DNA of 64,000 nucleotides from Apis mellifera (Eukaryota > Arthropoda > Insecta > Hymenoptera > Apidae), in contig NC_037641.1 of assembly GCF_003254395.2 (NCBI RefSeq), positions 13,106,501 through 13,170,500 on the forward strand, given 5' to 3'. The notes beneath the pieces are model-generated. The model did not search any database. It worked only from the letters and a program-made list of their open reading frames with translations, and was not told where the DNA came from. The position numbers and the translations under genes are program-made. Below are positions 26,531-39,008 of the stretch, in pieces (within the stretch, counting starts at the first letter, position 1; each line of letters starts with the position of its first letter).

Positions 26531-28886
26531 CTACGGCCAAACCGCCGTAATCAAATTCATTCCGTAATGTTTTTTTTATTATACATATATATTAATCCGT
26601 AGATTATTTTTCTTCTCATCATAATTACATACATTCATTTTCCAATGTACGAGATGCGTATAAATCGCGCAATTTTTCGTAATATCGTAAATAAGTATAA
26701 TATTTTTACCATCCGAAGTACTATTGTTCGAAAAAAAATATAAAACGTCGAATGTGAATTAATTTTCCGTAAAAAGAAAAAGAAAGAAGGAAAAATTCGA
26801 AGAAAAAAAAAGCAATTAAACACGATTAAAAATTGTATATGGATCATTCTTTCTTTGCCGCTATTAATTGCTCCCGCCCGAAAAATATAATAATTTATGA
26901 TTTATTATTACGATTCATATCCTGGAAAATTGCGATGGAACGAGAAATACAATAGGAATACGAGCCCGCGATGCGATCCCTTGGGCAATAACCGAGATGG
27001 GATTGTCCTAACGCATATTAACGCTTCTAATTTATGCGAGTCCATCGACCGTGCGAGATCGCTCAAACCCTGCTCACTGTACAACCGTGGTATCGCGGTT
27101 GGTCACTCCGTGCAAACTGTCAAGCGCCGTCACTGCGATCGCATTGATCAATGGCTACGAAAGGACGGAGAACACTCGCGTTAAAAAAATCTTATCACGA
27201 TCCAAATTGTCGTCCATAAATTATTTAATTATTGGTAAAAAGTCGAATATATACACGGCCTCGTTATTCTTTAATATTTTTTCGCAAATTAAAATTTTTT
27301 CGATGATTGTAGATATTATCTCAACTATTCGTAGTTTCAACTATTCTTTCGAGCGAATTTTGAGAAGAAAAAATATTTACTATATATATTTGTTATATTA
27401 TTTATCTTCAATTACGTTTATCAGTATTTTTTATTAATATTTCAATTAAATTAATATTAACGAAAAGTATTATTATATCGTCAAAAATTTAACAAAATTC
27501 GTCGATTAAAATATCGTTATTTAATTGATGTCAATTCCGCGAATAATTATCAAAATTATCAACCAACACTCCTTTTAATTTTGCGTGTATATTATATATG
27601 TATATAAATGCATCGAAAAGTAAGGAAATTTTGTCCAAATAAAAAAATCCTTTCAACCTTTATTCGTAAAGATTAAATTTTTCGAAACGATCATTTGAAA
27701 GGATCGAACGAAATAACGTAGATTATCAAAAAGTAATTAATTCTCACGAATCGTATTTCAATTTAAAAAAAAAGAAAAAGAAGAAAATTCATTTTTCAAT
27801 CTATTCTCCATTGAACAAGAAAAATAGCCGTCCCCTTCTTTTGAGTAATCGTTTTTACAGAATTGTTCACTTTGTCGGATCACCGTGTACCATCGTGCAA
27901 TAAAAATCGAACCGTGTCTTTTCGCGCGCCATTTTAGATGCTATCATTTTTCTTGGAAAACGACTGTAAACGTGTCTCCACAGTCACGATATAATAACTA
28001 GCATAACAACTACTACACGTTCTAACATAATGAGCGCAATTTATAACGTATAGAATGCGATACGAATATTAAAAAAAAAAATGGAAAAATGTAGCAAGGG
28101 ATTCCTTCCTCCGCGAGTATATCGTCGGATCATAAAGATAACGCCTTTGTTTTCGAACGCTTAATCAACGTTTCGAAAGATATATCCGATACTTTCTCCA
28201 ATCTGTTTTTACGATTAACATTTTTTATCCCCTCGAGCATTATTAACCGCATTATCGATCTAATCCACCTCCTCGATCCATGGCTCAACCTCCGAATACC
28301 TCCTCGAATCGAGTAGATCTTTCGATGTAGCAACACCGATCGTTATAAATTCAAATAGTTATCGGATCAGTCGATGCGCCGCACTTCTCCAAACCAAACC
28401 AACTCTTCTCGCTACAATGACGAGAATGTCGATATCCAAGAGTTATTGGTACGTAATGTCCGTCGAAACCTCGTTACACTCGTTTTACAACGCGCATAAT
28501 ATCGCGCGATCTTTAATAATCGATACATCGTTAAATTGAAAACGTTGTCTGCGTTTAAAAAAGTATCCTATAAATTCGCGATAGAAAATTCGATATTATT
28601 TACGGAATATAATCAATTTAACGACGTCACAAAGCACGTGATCTCTGCTGTGTTTTTCATTTCTTCGCGATTAATCCGGGAAAAAAAGGAATCGAAGTAA
28701 ATCAATTGCTGCGAAATCGATCGACGAATCAATCCTCGGATAGACACTATGAATCAACGTACGCTCGCGCCACGCCTTCGTTTCATTCATTCTCCATTCT
28801 AACCATTTGCTATCGTACGTACGAGGGACAAGGATATCGAGAATGATCGAGAAAAAGTAGGAGAATAAGAGAGAGAGAAACGAGAA
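26531..28886. other. AT-rich non-coding region
   Basis: Short chance frames only. A complex patch around 26,960-27,180 interrupts AT-rich sequence but shows no coding pattern. Nothing further can be supported. Confidence 0.55.
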
Positions 28887-30330
28887 TGAAAAATAATAAT
28901 AAACAAAGAAAACTTTCAATTCCATTAAACTTCATTTTTATAAATCCCAATTTAATCAATTTTATCCATGATATATGCGTAGATAATAAACCGTATGATG
29001 TAAGAAATTATGATTAGGAATGAATGAATGGAAATACTGGAAATTCAGAAAACCGGGTCGTCATTCGTGAAAAATAATAATAAACGAAGAAAACTAAATT
29101 ATTTATTAAACGTAATTAAACTTCATTTCTATAAATCTCGATTTAATCAATTTTATCTACGATATATGCGTAAGTAATAAGCCGTATGATGTAAGAAATT
29201 ATGATTAGGAATGAATGAATGGAAATACTGGAAATTCAGAAAACCGGGTCGTCATTCGTGAAAAATAATAATAAATGAAGAAAACTTTCAATTCCATTAA
29301 ACGTAATTAAACTTCATTTCTTTATAAATCCCAATTTAATCAATTTTATCCATGATATATGCGTAGGTAATAAACTGTATGATGTAAGAAATTATGATTA
29401 GGAAAAAATATGCGCAATCTATACAATTCTGAATCTATACAATTTTGAATGAATGGAAATTCAGAAAACCGTTATTCGTGAAGAAACGAGAGTGAAAAAT
29501 AATAATAAACAAAGAAAACTTTAAATTCTATTAAACTTCATTTCTTTATAAATCCCAATTTAATCAATTTTATCTATGATATATGCGTAGGTAATAAGTC
29601 GTATGATGTAAAAAATTATGATTAGGAATGAATGAATGGAAATTCAGAAAACCGAGCTGTCATTCGTGAAGAAACGATCGTGAAAAATAATAATAAACGA
29701 AGAAAACTTTCAATTCCATTAAACTTCATTTCTATAAATTTTAATTTAATCAATTTTATCCATGATATATGCGTAAGTAATAAGCCGTATGATGTAAGAA
29801 ATTATGATTAGGAATGAATGAATGGAAATACTGGAAATTCAGAAAACCGGGCCGTCATTCGTGAAGAAACGATCGTGAAAAATAATAATAAACGAAGAAA
29901 ACTTTCAATTCCATTAAACGTAATTAAACTTCATTTCTTTATAAATCCCAATTTAATCAATTTTATCTATAATATATTTATATGATAGGTAATAAACCGT
30001 ATGATGTAAGAAATTATGATTAGAAAAAATATGCTCAATCTATACAATTCCGGTTGAATGAATAGAAATACTGGAAATTCAGAAAACCGTTATTCGTGAA
30101 GAAACGATTGTGAAAAATAATAATAAACAAAGAAAACTTTAAATTCCATTAAACTTCATTTCTATAAATCTCAATTTAATCAATTTTATCTATAATATAT
30201 CTATATGGTAGGTAATAAACCGTATGATGTAAGAAATTATGATTAGAAAAAAATATGCGCAATCTATACAATTCCGGTTGAATGAATGGAAATAGTGGAA
30301 ATTCAGAAAAGCGGGCCGTCATTCGTGCGA
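28887..30330. repeat. Minisatellite, seven copies of a 187-223 bp unit in two subtypes
   Basis: Each copy contains AATAATAATAAAC, GAAGAAAACTTTCAATTCC, CAATTTAATCAATTTTATC, GTATGATGTAAGAAATTATG and GGAAATTCAGAAAACCG words. The GTATGATGTAA anchor recurs near 28993, 29184, 29378, 29601, 29788, 29999 and 30222. Copies 3, 6 and 7 carry an additional segment with ATATGCGCAATCTATACAATT; the others lack it. The right edge at about 30,330 passes abruptly into non-repetitive CpG-rich sequence. Confidence 0.95.
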
Positions 30331-31457
30331 AATTAACTGTCCTGTCGAGTTTGGCCGCGATTCAAATTGAATTGACTATCGTTATGCATTGAAAAGGTAG
30401 TGGACGTCGGTGAACGGGCGATGATAGTGATCGCGGTAACAAGAGTAACAGTGGTGGAGACGATTCATTCATTCGATTTCCGGTTTGATCGGCTTCGAGA
30501 GTTAAGGGCGTGACTGAAAAATGTCCCGGTAATTACGGTGGTGTACAGTCAGCGATTAAATATATCAAGCGCCAAAAATTTATATGCACTCGATGGAGAG
30601 AGAGAAACGATAGATGCCGATAATAAATCGTTCGTTCGTGCTGTAAAAAAAAAAAAAACAGCCGTCACTTGGAGCGAAAATATCTGAAGATGTTGAAGGT
30701 ATTCAAAGAGGAGAAACACACTCCTCGAACAAACTGAAAACTGGTAAATGCAATCAGAAACTTGACTCGTACCTCTTGTAAACTGGGTAATAGCGCATTG
30801 TACACATTACGAAGGTAATTTAACACGCGTAACGTATAACAAAGTTTCGTCGTTGCGGCGTTTCTCGGAGCGGAACGCGTGCTTTCGTTACGTTCAATCT
30901 TTCCATCCTTCCAATCCTCCTAATCGCGCGCGCGAGAGCGAGAGAAAATGATTAACCAATTTCCTCCTCCGCGTCGTCTTTGATTTTATTTCACCTTGCA
31001 TTGCGACACAATCGAATCAATTCGAACGAATTGAAACATTTACATTGGCGAGGAATTCGAACGTTAATTAATTAAGCTTCGGAATTGAAGGGAGAATAAA
31101 ATTTGAAATTCCAATTTATCATCTCTATATAGTATACGTAACTGTTCCGCAGAACAGATGGCATTTCGAAGTTTGCCGCAACTCTAACTCACCGTTTACC
31201 TACGCCTGTATTTACGCCTTCGCGGCCGCGAATCGTATCCTACCTTCGATCCAAGATAAACTAGAAACTAAATTACGAATCCCACGGATGGTTACCGCTA
31301 CTAATAGACACGCGCGCTCCAAATTATCCATTCTCTCGATAGTTCGAAAGAGATACTTTCCTCTCTCTCTCTCTTCAAAATTTTCGAAAAAATCGAACGA
31401 AATCGTTCTTCCTTTATTACGTTCCGTTGTTATCCAGCGTTGGCATTTATATACGCA

Positions 31458-31463
<6 letters not shown>

Positions 31464-31499
<36 letters not shown>
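31464..31499. repeat. (TA)n microsatellite
   Basis: About eighteen TA units. Confidence 0.9.
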
Positions 31500-31500
<1 letters not shown>

Positions 31501-34500
31501 GCGTAAATGTAAATCGAGAATCAAAACGAATGGAAGTTATTCGCGAATCGAGAGCATACCGATCGTAAAATGAAATCAAAATACAGGGAGAGTACAGTCG
31601 GAGTGCAACCAGATATTCAATCATATCGAACTCTACATTTTATTTAAGATAAGCTATCGAGTTGGCCCCGTTCGTACGTATTTTAAAAACACCAGGCTTT
31701 ATCGAGCTGACCCGCCAAAAAATTTGTTGCATCGACCGCGCAATAATGACGTACGTGACCCGCCATATCTCTGCAACCAGATGCACAACGCTCGCGGCGT
31801 TATTGTTGTTACGCAAACACTGGAACACTCTGTACGCCACGGATGTGTTTATCGTTGGATTAATGATTCCATTGCCCGAACCCTCCTGTTTTCCGTTTCC
31901 AAGGCACAATGACCAAGAATGCTTACCGTGTCAAATTTTTCTCACTTCTTCCGTCTCACCTAAACGAGAAAAGTCTATAATTTCCCGATTTTTACATTGC
32001 AGACAAAAAGTAGAAAAATTTTGATTTTTCGCGTCCATATTTTGTAACAAGTAAATAACATTATATTTCGTTACCGAAAGATATAACAGCCGAAAGCACA
32101 AAAGCACGGCGAACGAGACATTCGAGTGGTAAAGCGTACGAATAAATCTACATGCATTAGATTACTCATGGAAAGATGGAGGAAACAGCGTAGGCTACGG
32201 GGCATCGTTTACTTTGAAGAAATAAACAAACAAACGGTATTCGAGCCTGTTTTAACAATGTGGAAACACGTTCCCTCGGTGTTGATCTTTGCGAAAAAGA
32301 CACGCAAGGGCGAGTTTTATTATTAAACTGTGGGGGGAGGGAGGATTTCTAAACGGCGAAATTACCTCACCTTGCCCATAATAATTATAGAGAGTCGAGG
32401 GTCATCGGAGGAAACGGCAACTTAATCTAGACCCTGCGCTTCCTTTGAGGTCGCGAAACATGTACTACGTGGCCCGGGGCAAGGGGTGGAACCGTAGAAA
32501 TCCTTTTGGGAGACTGTCAGGGACTGTCAGGGACTCGGCGCGGCAAGTCTGAAGCAACGCAGAGATTGCTCGCTGCAGTAATGCAATTTGGTAGTTGTGC
32601 GGCTGTAACGAGGAGACCATAGCCGTGTTACGCGCGCTTGATGCGCCTCTCCTACCACCCCTGTACCTACCACCCTATACAGGTCGTTATATAGCGCACG
32701 GGTGGTCGGTTGGTCGGTCCACATGTCGTATTTGTACTACAAATCCTCTAACCTCAAATCCCCTCGTCTGCAACGCGCACCAACCCCTAATCACGTCCGT
32801 ATCACCGGTATTCACTTTCGTCTTTCGCCTTCTCTTATTCCCTTCCTCGAAAACTCTCGATTGACTCCTACTTTACGTCACAGATCAACATCAGATTCAA
32901 TGTAACAATATTTTGCGGCATAATCCATAAATCAAGGAATCAATGTTTTTCATTACGATGGTTCGAATAAAATCGACAGGTTAAAACGATCGATGGGATT
33001 AGAGACGTTATTCTCGGGGAAAGAAAATTGTCGAAATGTTTAGATACTTTTTTACACACGTATATATTATAAACGAGTGTTGGAGTCATCATCTACCTTC
33101 GCGATTTCTCCGTAATCGGGCGGTAGCGCGCATGTCCAACTGTAGGTATACAAGTTGGTATTAACAAGGGAATAAATTATCCCATTCGGCACGAACCCTT
33201 CATAACTCACGGTGGAAAATTAGCATAAGATCAATATTGCTTTTTCACCGCACCACTGACGGAACATCGTCCTTCGGTTCCACGTCTCTCGTGCTCGATC
33301 GAGAGAACGTAGAAATCGTATTCCAGAAAATACACACACACACACATATACATATATATATATATATCAATCGATCGAAACAAATTTAATTCGTTGACGC
33401 AAATTTCCACGTTTCTCGCGGAGATAACCCAGATTTGATAACCTTTATGAAGCGAGCCCCTTCCCTCCCCCCCCCTTTACGTAATCTCCGTGAGGATGAC
33501 GTTGACCGAATAAAAATACCCTCTCGCCGACGATGCGATGGTTATGAACGGTTAACTCGATATATCGGTCGATATATAAAAATAGAGGGATCCACCGGTT
33601 CTCCTCGTTGGAGAAAGGAGAAACGAGTGACGTTTCGACGACCGTTTACGTAACCGTAGAACGCTCGCATACATTCCCTCCGTGGTGTGTGTGTATATTC
33701 GTATTATATCGAAAAGAATCGAGGCGAAAGGATGCGAAAGGAAGAGAGAGAGGGAAGAGTGACGTAAAGGGGAGGAGGGGGAAGAAGAAGAAGAAGACGA
33801 AGCGCGTAAGTACGTATTTCGTAGTAGACTGTGATCCACGTGACCGGTTGTGCTCCCGGAGTGGAACGCCGAGGTCAATGCTTCCCGTCCAAGGCCAAAG
33901 GACCGGCACAGCCAACAGACTCGAGTGGGTACTCGGATACTCGAAGAGTACACAGCATCCACAGTTGAAGGCAAGCGACACGCAACGGGGAGAGACCACC
34001 GATCCCGGGCCCTTCCCTCGCCCTCGCCTCGCCTCTTCCCCCCCCACTCCCCGGGCTGAACGAGGTTTTCGCTCTCTCCACGAGCCGGCCGGGTACCGGC
34101 TGGGTACCGTTCTTCCATCTTCTCCACTCTGAAAACAAGGATACCCCGTCTTAATTATTAACTCGTCGATACGTAAATATCCGTTCACCGTGAAAAATTT
34201 TATTCTCGGCGCGTAAAAGAGAGATATTGGAAGGGAGAAGAGTTGGCAGTTTTCCTCGACCATGATATTTTCGGGTAATCTTCTAACTTTAACTTAAGCG
34301 TGTATATATATATATATATAGAAAAGTATAGTGATAAATTGGCAAAGGAGTCCGAATCGAATTTCTGGTAATTTCGGTGGGCAAAAAATACTCGGGGCGA
34401 GACACAAACAAGGTATATAGGAGGATTGCCCGAGGCGATGCTAGCTTCGAAAAGTTTCTTTCGTCAAACGAAACGTCGGCATGATTCGTGCGCATTTCTT

Positions 34501-34744
34501 AAATGTTTTACGCGACCAACTCGAGTTTTATACGACCAAACTTTCCCAAATTGGATTTATTTGTTTCGACGCGACGGTGGAAATTGTCGGTTAAACCTTT
34601 AGAGCTAACATCTCGTGGATTTTCTTATCGAAAATTTTAAACATTTATATATATATATATTTGCGTATCGTTTCCGCGATTCGTAGGTAGACATCGCGAA
34701 ACTTGGTCCACGAGTTGCTATTCGGCCCCATAAATTCTCCAACG

Positions 34745-34798
34745 CCTAGCGCCGCCTGATTGAATATCCGATCAGGAGGCACAAGTGGCGCAGTTAGG
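34745..34798. other. Imperfect nested hairpin
   Basis: Three stacked stems can form: CCTA (34745-34748) with TAGG (34795-34798), GCGCC (34749-34753) with GGCGC (34787-34791), and the CCTGAT at 34755-34760 with ATCAGG (34771-34776), closing on a ten-base loop. Small bulges separate the stems. It lies in a complex patch between low-complexity stretches. A structured transcript, a small-RNA precursor or a protein-binding dyad are all possible; no known microRNA seed was recognised. Confidence 0.35.
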
Positions 34799-36601
34799 AA
34801 TGTATGTTAGAAACTCGTTTAATGCTAGCCCTCGGGACTGAAATTCTGCGGTGGCGGCGGTGGCTGGTGTCGGTGCAGTCGGTTTTCGAGTTGCACGCAA
34901 ACTCGCGCCAACCGATCCGCCATTCGTCCCGTTGCGCCAACTGTGCAGTTAACCCGCCATTTAGTTTATCATCGAGTTTAAGGAAACGAATAAGAGACAA
35001 GTTGACGAGTTTCGAGAAAGAAGTAACACGATAAGAACGAATTTAGAGCTCGAGAAATTAAAATATCAGATTCGTGTATATCCATCATCCATTCAATAAA
35101 AGTAAATGCGTTAATATAATGAAATGGAGAAATTGAAAAGAGAATCCATTTATCTGTTCGTGGAGAAAAACGCACGCGACATATTTCCAGACACGCGTTG
35201 CGTCACCGACCCAATTTGGAAAATGCTGGGACAACGTTCGTGTTATGCGACGCCTAATAAAGTACGAAGAGGCGTGCTCCGGACACGGCGTGGAACACGG
35301 AGAGCGCATAGCTGTGTGCACGGACTGCTCCCTTTCCACCTAGACTCGTGAGCGCCGTCTTCGAAGCAAGTGAATAGCACACATGCATATTCAGACTACT
35401 GGCCGACTAGTCGCCGAGTAAATTAGACTATTTGGCCCGCTCCATTATTGAAGGAAACCTGCGGAACGGAGCTGCTGCAGCTTGTAATACGCCACCGCAA
35501 CTTCGCGACTCCATCACATTCACCGACTCCCATCGGATGCGAGAGAAACGGAGACCGGGAGAGGGAGGGAGAGAGAAAGGAAGCGCGCAAGAGAAGGAAA
35601 GTGACGCAAGAGTCGAGGAAAGGAAAGCTTGGAATTATATTCCAGTGTATATGTTATAAAATTCCATAAAAAAGAGAGAATATTGATCAGTATATAAGGA
35701 AGAGGGAAATTTTAATTGAATTCGATTCGATTTGTTGTTAAAAAATTATTATTATTACGTAATGTAATTGATTTCGAAAGAAAATCGGCTCTGCGATTGA
35801 GACGAGAATTCGATGAAACGAACGCGAATTCGGGCGTTATCCGATTTCGAACCGGAAACGGGTGTACGGCTGCTGACTTCCGGTCTGGTTTCACGAATCA
35901 AAGGACAAAAGAACCGTTTCATTCGTCCGAAACCGGTTTCGAACAGACTTTATTCTCCTCTCTACGCCGAAATATTAATTACTAAAATATTATACAAACA
36001 AAAAAGAAATAAAATATATTCAAAATGAATTTTTCTTTACACTTTGAGAAAAGATTTTCTTGTTTTCCTTAGATATTTAACAAAGTGAAAAACGTTAAAT
36101 TCGCTCTAGATAATTGAATGAGTATCAAAAACATCAAGTCCCGAAAATTCGTACATCTATAAAGAAAATCGATAAAGCATCGTAGATCACGCGTGTCTTA
36201 TTTTCATTCTACTCGCTAGCCGTTCGTATTATTCGAGAAAGTTTCTCATTCGGCGACGAAAAGCAAACTCTTTAAAACTCTCGCGCTAAATAAAGTCGGG
36301 GGACAGTTTAATTTACATACATTTGCTCTTTCCTTCTCCCTTATTCCTCCCCATAGCTTCAAGAGCCACGTAGAGATATCCTTCTCTAAACCATAATATC
36401 TCGCGATGACGACAACCCCTGCTCCCCCAACAACCCCCTCAGTTCCGCTCTCCCTCTCTCTTCCTTCCCTTTTTCCACCGTTCTCCCTTCGCTCGCCTCC
36501 ACAGTCTCTGTCTCGCCCCGAAAACTCGCTGACCCAATTTCCCACGAAACTGCATTGCGTGTCCTACCTGTACGGTTCCACCTACCGCATTCGAAATTAT
36601 A

Positions 36602-37525
36602 TTGGGTTGGCAACTAAGTAATTGCGGATTTTTTTTAGAAAATCAAAGACAATTTTTTCATGGAACTAAATAACTTTATTCTGTAATGCGTTGCCCGTTT
36701 TGATCAATGACCTTTTGCCATCTTTCAGCCAGCATCATAATCCCACGTTCATAAAACTTGTGATTTTTATTAGCAAAAAACTGAATCAGGTACGATTTGA
36801 TATCATCATCGTTATTGAAATTTTTACCATTCGAGGAATTTTGTAAAGATCGAAACAAAAAATAATCAGATGGTGCAAGGTCAGGACTATATGGTGGATG
36901 TGGCAAAACATCCCAACCAAGCTCCAATAATTTTTGTCGAGTGACCAAAGATGCGTGTGGCCTTGCATCGTCATGATGGAATACAATACCTTTTCGATTT
37001 GTCAATTCGGGCTGCTTTTCTTCAACTGCATCGTTTAATTTCGTTAGTTGTTCGATGTAGACAACAGAATTGATCGTTCGGTTGGAGTTCAAAATAGACA
37101 ATTCCTTCGTAATCCCACCAAACTGATAACAAAACCTTCTTTCGATGAATACCAGCTTTTGATGTTGTTCGAGCTGGTTCACGTGGCCTGCTTCACCATC
37201 TTTTCCGCTTGATATTGTTGTAAACAACCCATCTTTCATCGCCAGTTATCAGTCGTTTTAAAAATGGATCATTTTCATTACGTTTCTTTAGCAAATCGCA
37301 GCTGTTAACGCGTTGCGTTTAAATACTTTTCTTTCAGTTCGTGAGGAACCCATGTATCGAGTTTTTGAACATAGCCAAGTTGTTTTAAGTGGTTTTCGAT
37401 GCATGTATGCGATACATGAAGCTTCTCTGCAATCTCACGAGTTGTACTGTGACGATCTGAATCGATTATTGCTTTGATTAGGTCGTCATCAACTTCAATC
37501 CGCAATTACTTAGTTGCCAACCCAA
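36602..37525 (-). mobile_element. Inactive mariner element (mellifera-type), internally deleted
   Basis: A 924-base element is bounded by inverted repeats of about 28 bases (36602-36629 and its complement ending at 37525), each starting TTGGGTTGGCAACTAAGTAA. A TA target duplication flanks it (36600-36601 and 37526-37527). The transposase reads leftward. Intact mariners are about 1.3 kb, so about 0.35 kb is missing. The loss is at the transposase N-terminus: the right inverted repeat passes almost directly into the helix-turn-helix coding part. A frame break near 37,300 and a premature stop near 37,235 make it non-autonomous. It marks the genome as carrying a mariner family common in bees. Confidence 0.95.
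36676..37505 (-). pseudogene. Mariner transposase pseudogene (D,D34D)
   Basis: The transposase cuts and pastes the element at TA sites. The right-hand reading frame (37305-37505) holds the C-terminal part of the DNA-binding domain, with a helix-turn-helix around TTREIAEKLHVSHTCIENHL, and the WVPHEL motif. After a frame break the sequence resumes with the first catalytic Asp in ITGDERWV near 37,250, followed by an in-frame stop. A further frame (36676-37239) holds the second Asp in HHDDARPH and the third in SPDLAPSDYF. They are separated by exactly 34 residues, which is the mariner signature. The end reads ERWQKVIDQNGQ as in the family. About 70-80 N-terminal residues are missing. The gene cannot make an active enzyme. 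Confidence 0.93.
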
Positions 37526-37816
37526 TACATTCCCCTTATTTCTCGATTCGTTCTCCGCGTTCTCAACATCAATCCTTCGCTTTCGTTTGCCTTCTCGCGG
37601 AGAAAAAAAAATGATCCGCCATTTCGATCGAAATTTGTCTCCATAGGACGAAGAGAAAATAATAATGGCTAAGCGTATCTTTGTTTCTTCTTATGAGAAG
37701 AGAGAATGAGAGAAAGACGAAATAAAAGACAAGTTTTGGAGGATTGGTGATTTTGAGACGAGAAGAAATGCGAAGGGAAGCTAGATCAGGGACACGAGAG
37801 AAAACAGGGAATTTTG

Positions 37817-38038
37817 ATGGAAAAGTTTTATCGCAAATGGTATTTCATGCTCGTTTTCGTGCTTCTTTTATCGCGGTTACCGATGTTCGAAAACGTTAAA
37901 GTTATTACGCAGAAAGGGGGAAAATTACAAGCAAATATAAATTTTACAGAACCGGCGATAAAATTTTCTGAAAGTTGGTCGGTTTCTTACGAGAAGCAAG
38001 CGTCTCCTAACGAATTTTACGATCCAGAAATTATTTAA
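37817..38038 (+). CDS. Candidate small secreted peptide, 73 residues
   Basis: I do not recognise this protein. An ATG at 37817 opens a 73-codon frame. The N-terminus has Lys/Arg residues followed by a hydrophobic core (FMLVFVLLLSRLPMF, residues about 10-24), as in a signal peptide. The remainder is hydrophilic with one NFT glycosylation sequon and no cysteines. It lies just right of the mariner element, in a stretch free of other features. No introns are needed. No homolog can be assigned and a short frame of this size can occur by chance, so the call rests mainly on the signal-peptide-like start. Confidence 0.3.
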   Translation: MEKFYRKWYFMLVFVLLLSRLPMFENVKVITQKGGKLQANINFTEPAIKFSESWSVSYEKQASPNEFYDPEII

Positions 38039-39008
38039 AAAAGAAAAAATATCCGAACGAAGGGATATATTATCGCGATACATTATGTATTCTTAGAGCA
38101 AGGATTTCGACGAAGGATCAAAAGAGTAGATCGAGTTTAAATAACACTTGATGAAATTTCAACGTCGAATAGGTATGAGATAATAAATTATATAAGGGGA
38201 GTCGAAAGCTTAGATCGAGGCTTGAGATAAAAGAGGGTAGATTCATTCATCAATGAACTCTAATTACGGCTAAGAAGCACAACGACGATTAAACCTCGTT
38301 TCGGGCCGTGTTCGTATAACAACTTTTAATTGCACTTCTCCGATTCTCCTCTGGACGAAAAATGGAGTTTGTTGGTAGAATAAGGACGCGAAGAGAGTGG
38401 CCAAGTAGAAGGCGAAAAGGGGCAAAAGGAGAGAAATAAAAGGTACGAAAGTTAGGCTCGGCGTGATCGATAATTCGATTTTCGATCCAGAAACCGGGGG
38501 TTTGCGCATTCTTCGATAAAAGCGTATACGAGTAGAGGTCAAAGTGTCATGAAAGGTTAACTATAGTTGAACGAGTTCACCTTAGAGTTAGACTCCAATT
38601 TTAGCCTGTATATCGACCCCTGCAGTTTAATGATCTTACTAACTCGGTCGGGCTTTTTCATTATTACTTTTTTTCATCTTTTTTTTTTTCCACTTGGAAC
38701 AGAAGATATAATATAATAAATGCCGGAAGATAAATTATCATTTATTGACGATAAATGACATGTAATACTAGGAACACCGTGTTGAGAATCTACGAGAAAA
38801 AGAAAGAGATAAAATATTTAAAATAAACAGAGAAAAAAATATTTTATTGTCACGAGTGATATCTATAAATGATTATATATATATATGATTGTTATAGAAG
38901 AATCATGAACAAAATTAACAGCTTGATGGAAACGTATTTTCTATTCGGTCCAATTGATCTTTCGCTCAAAATTTCTAGTATTGATGCATAAAGTGTTTAA
39001 TTCATACC
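38039..39008. other. Non-coding, no feature seen
   Basis: Mixed composition becoming AT-rich to the right. A 90-codon minus-strand frame at 38270-38542 is hydrophobic at first and then basic, without a recognisable domain. It is not called. Confidence 0.5.

Larger units (their letters stand above)
30331..36599. other. CpG-rich non-coding region with possible regulatory patches
   Basis: Complex, CpG-rich sequence without a convincing gene. The longest open frames (33.6-34.26 kb on both strands, and 31.64-32.02 kb) overlap in opposite directions and contain Lys, Phe, Arg or Pro runs from purine and pyrimidine tracts, so they are treated as chance. TA microsatellites occur at 31,464-31,499 and near 33,350 and 34,310. 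A tandem GGACTGTCAG decamer occurs at about 32,511-32,535. Confidence 0.55.

Noticed and set aside
31640..32024. Open frames of 89 and 120 codons on opposite strands, first suspected as a transposon or pseudogene
   Set aside because: No transposase motif, inverted repeats or recognisable protein could be seen.
33552..34263. Overlapping open frames of 174-205 codons on both strands
   Set aside because: They run in opposite directions over the same GC-rich, purine/pyrimidine-biased DNA, contain Lys, Phe, Arg and Ser runs, and show no domain. Chance is the better explanation.
38270..38542. 90-codon minus-strand frame with a hydrophobic segment
   Set aside because: No start context, domain or splice support; its C-terminal half looks random.
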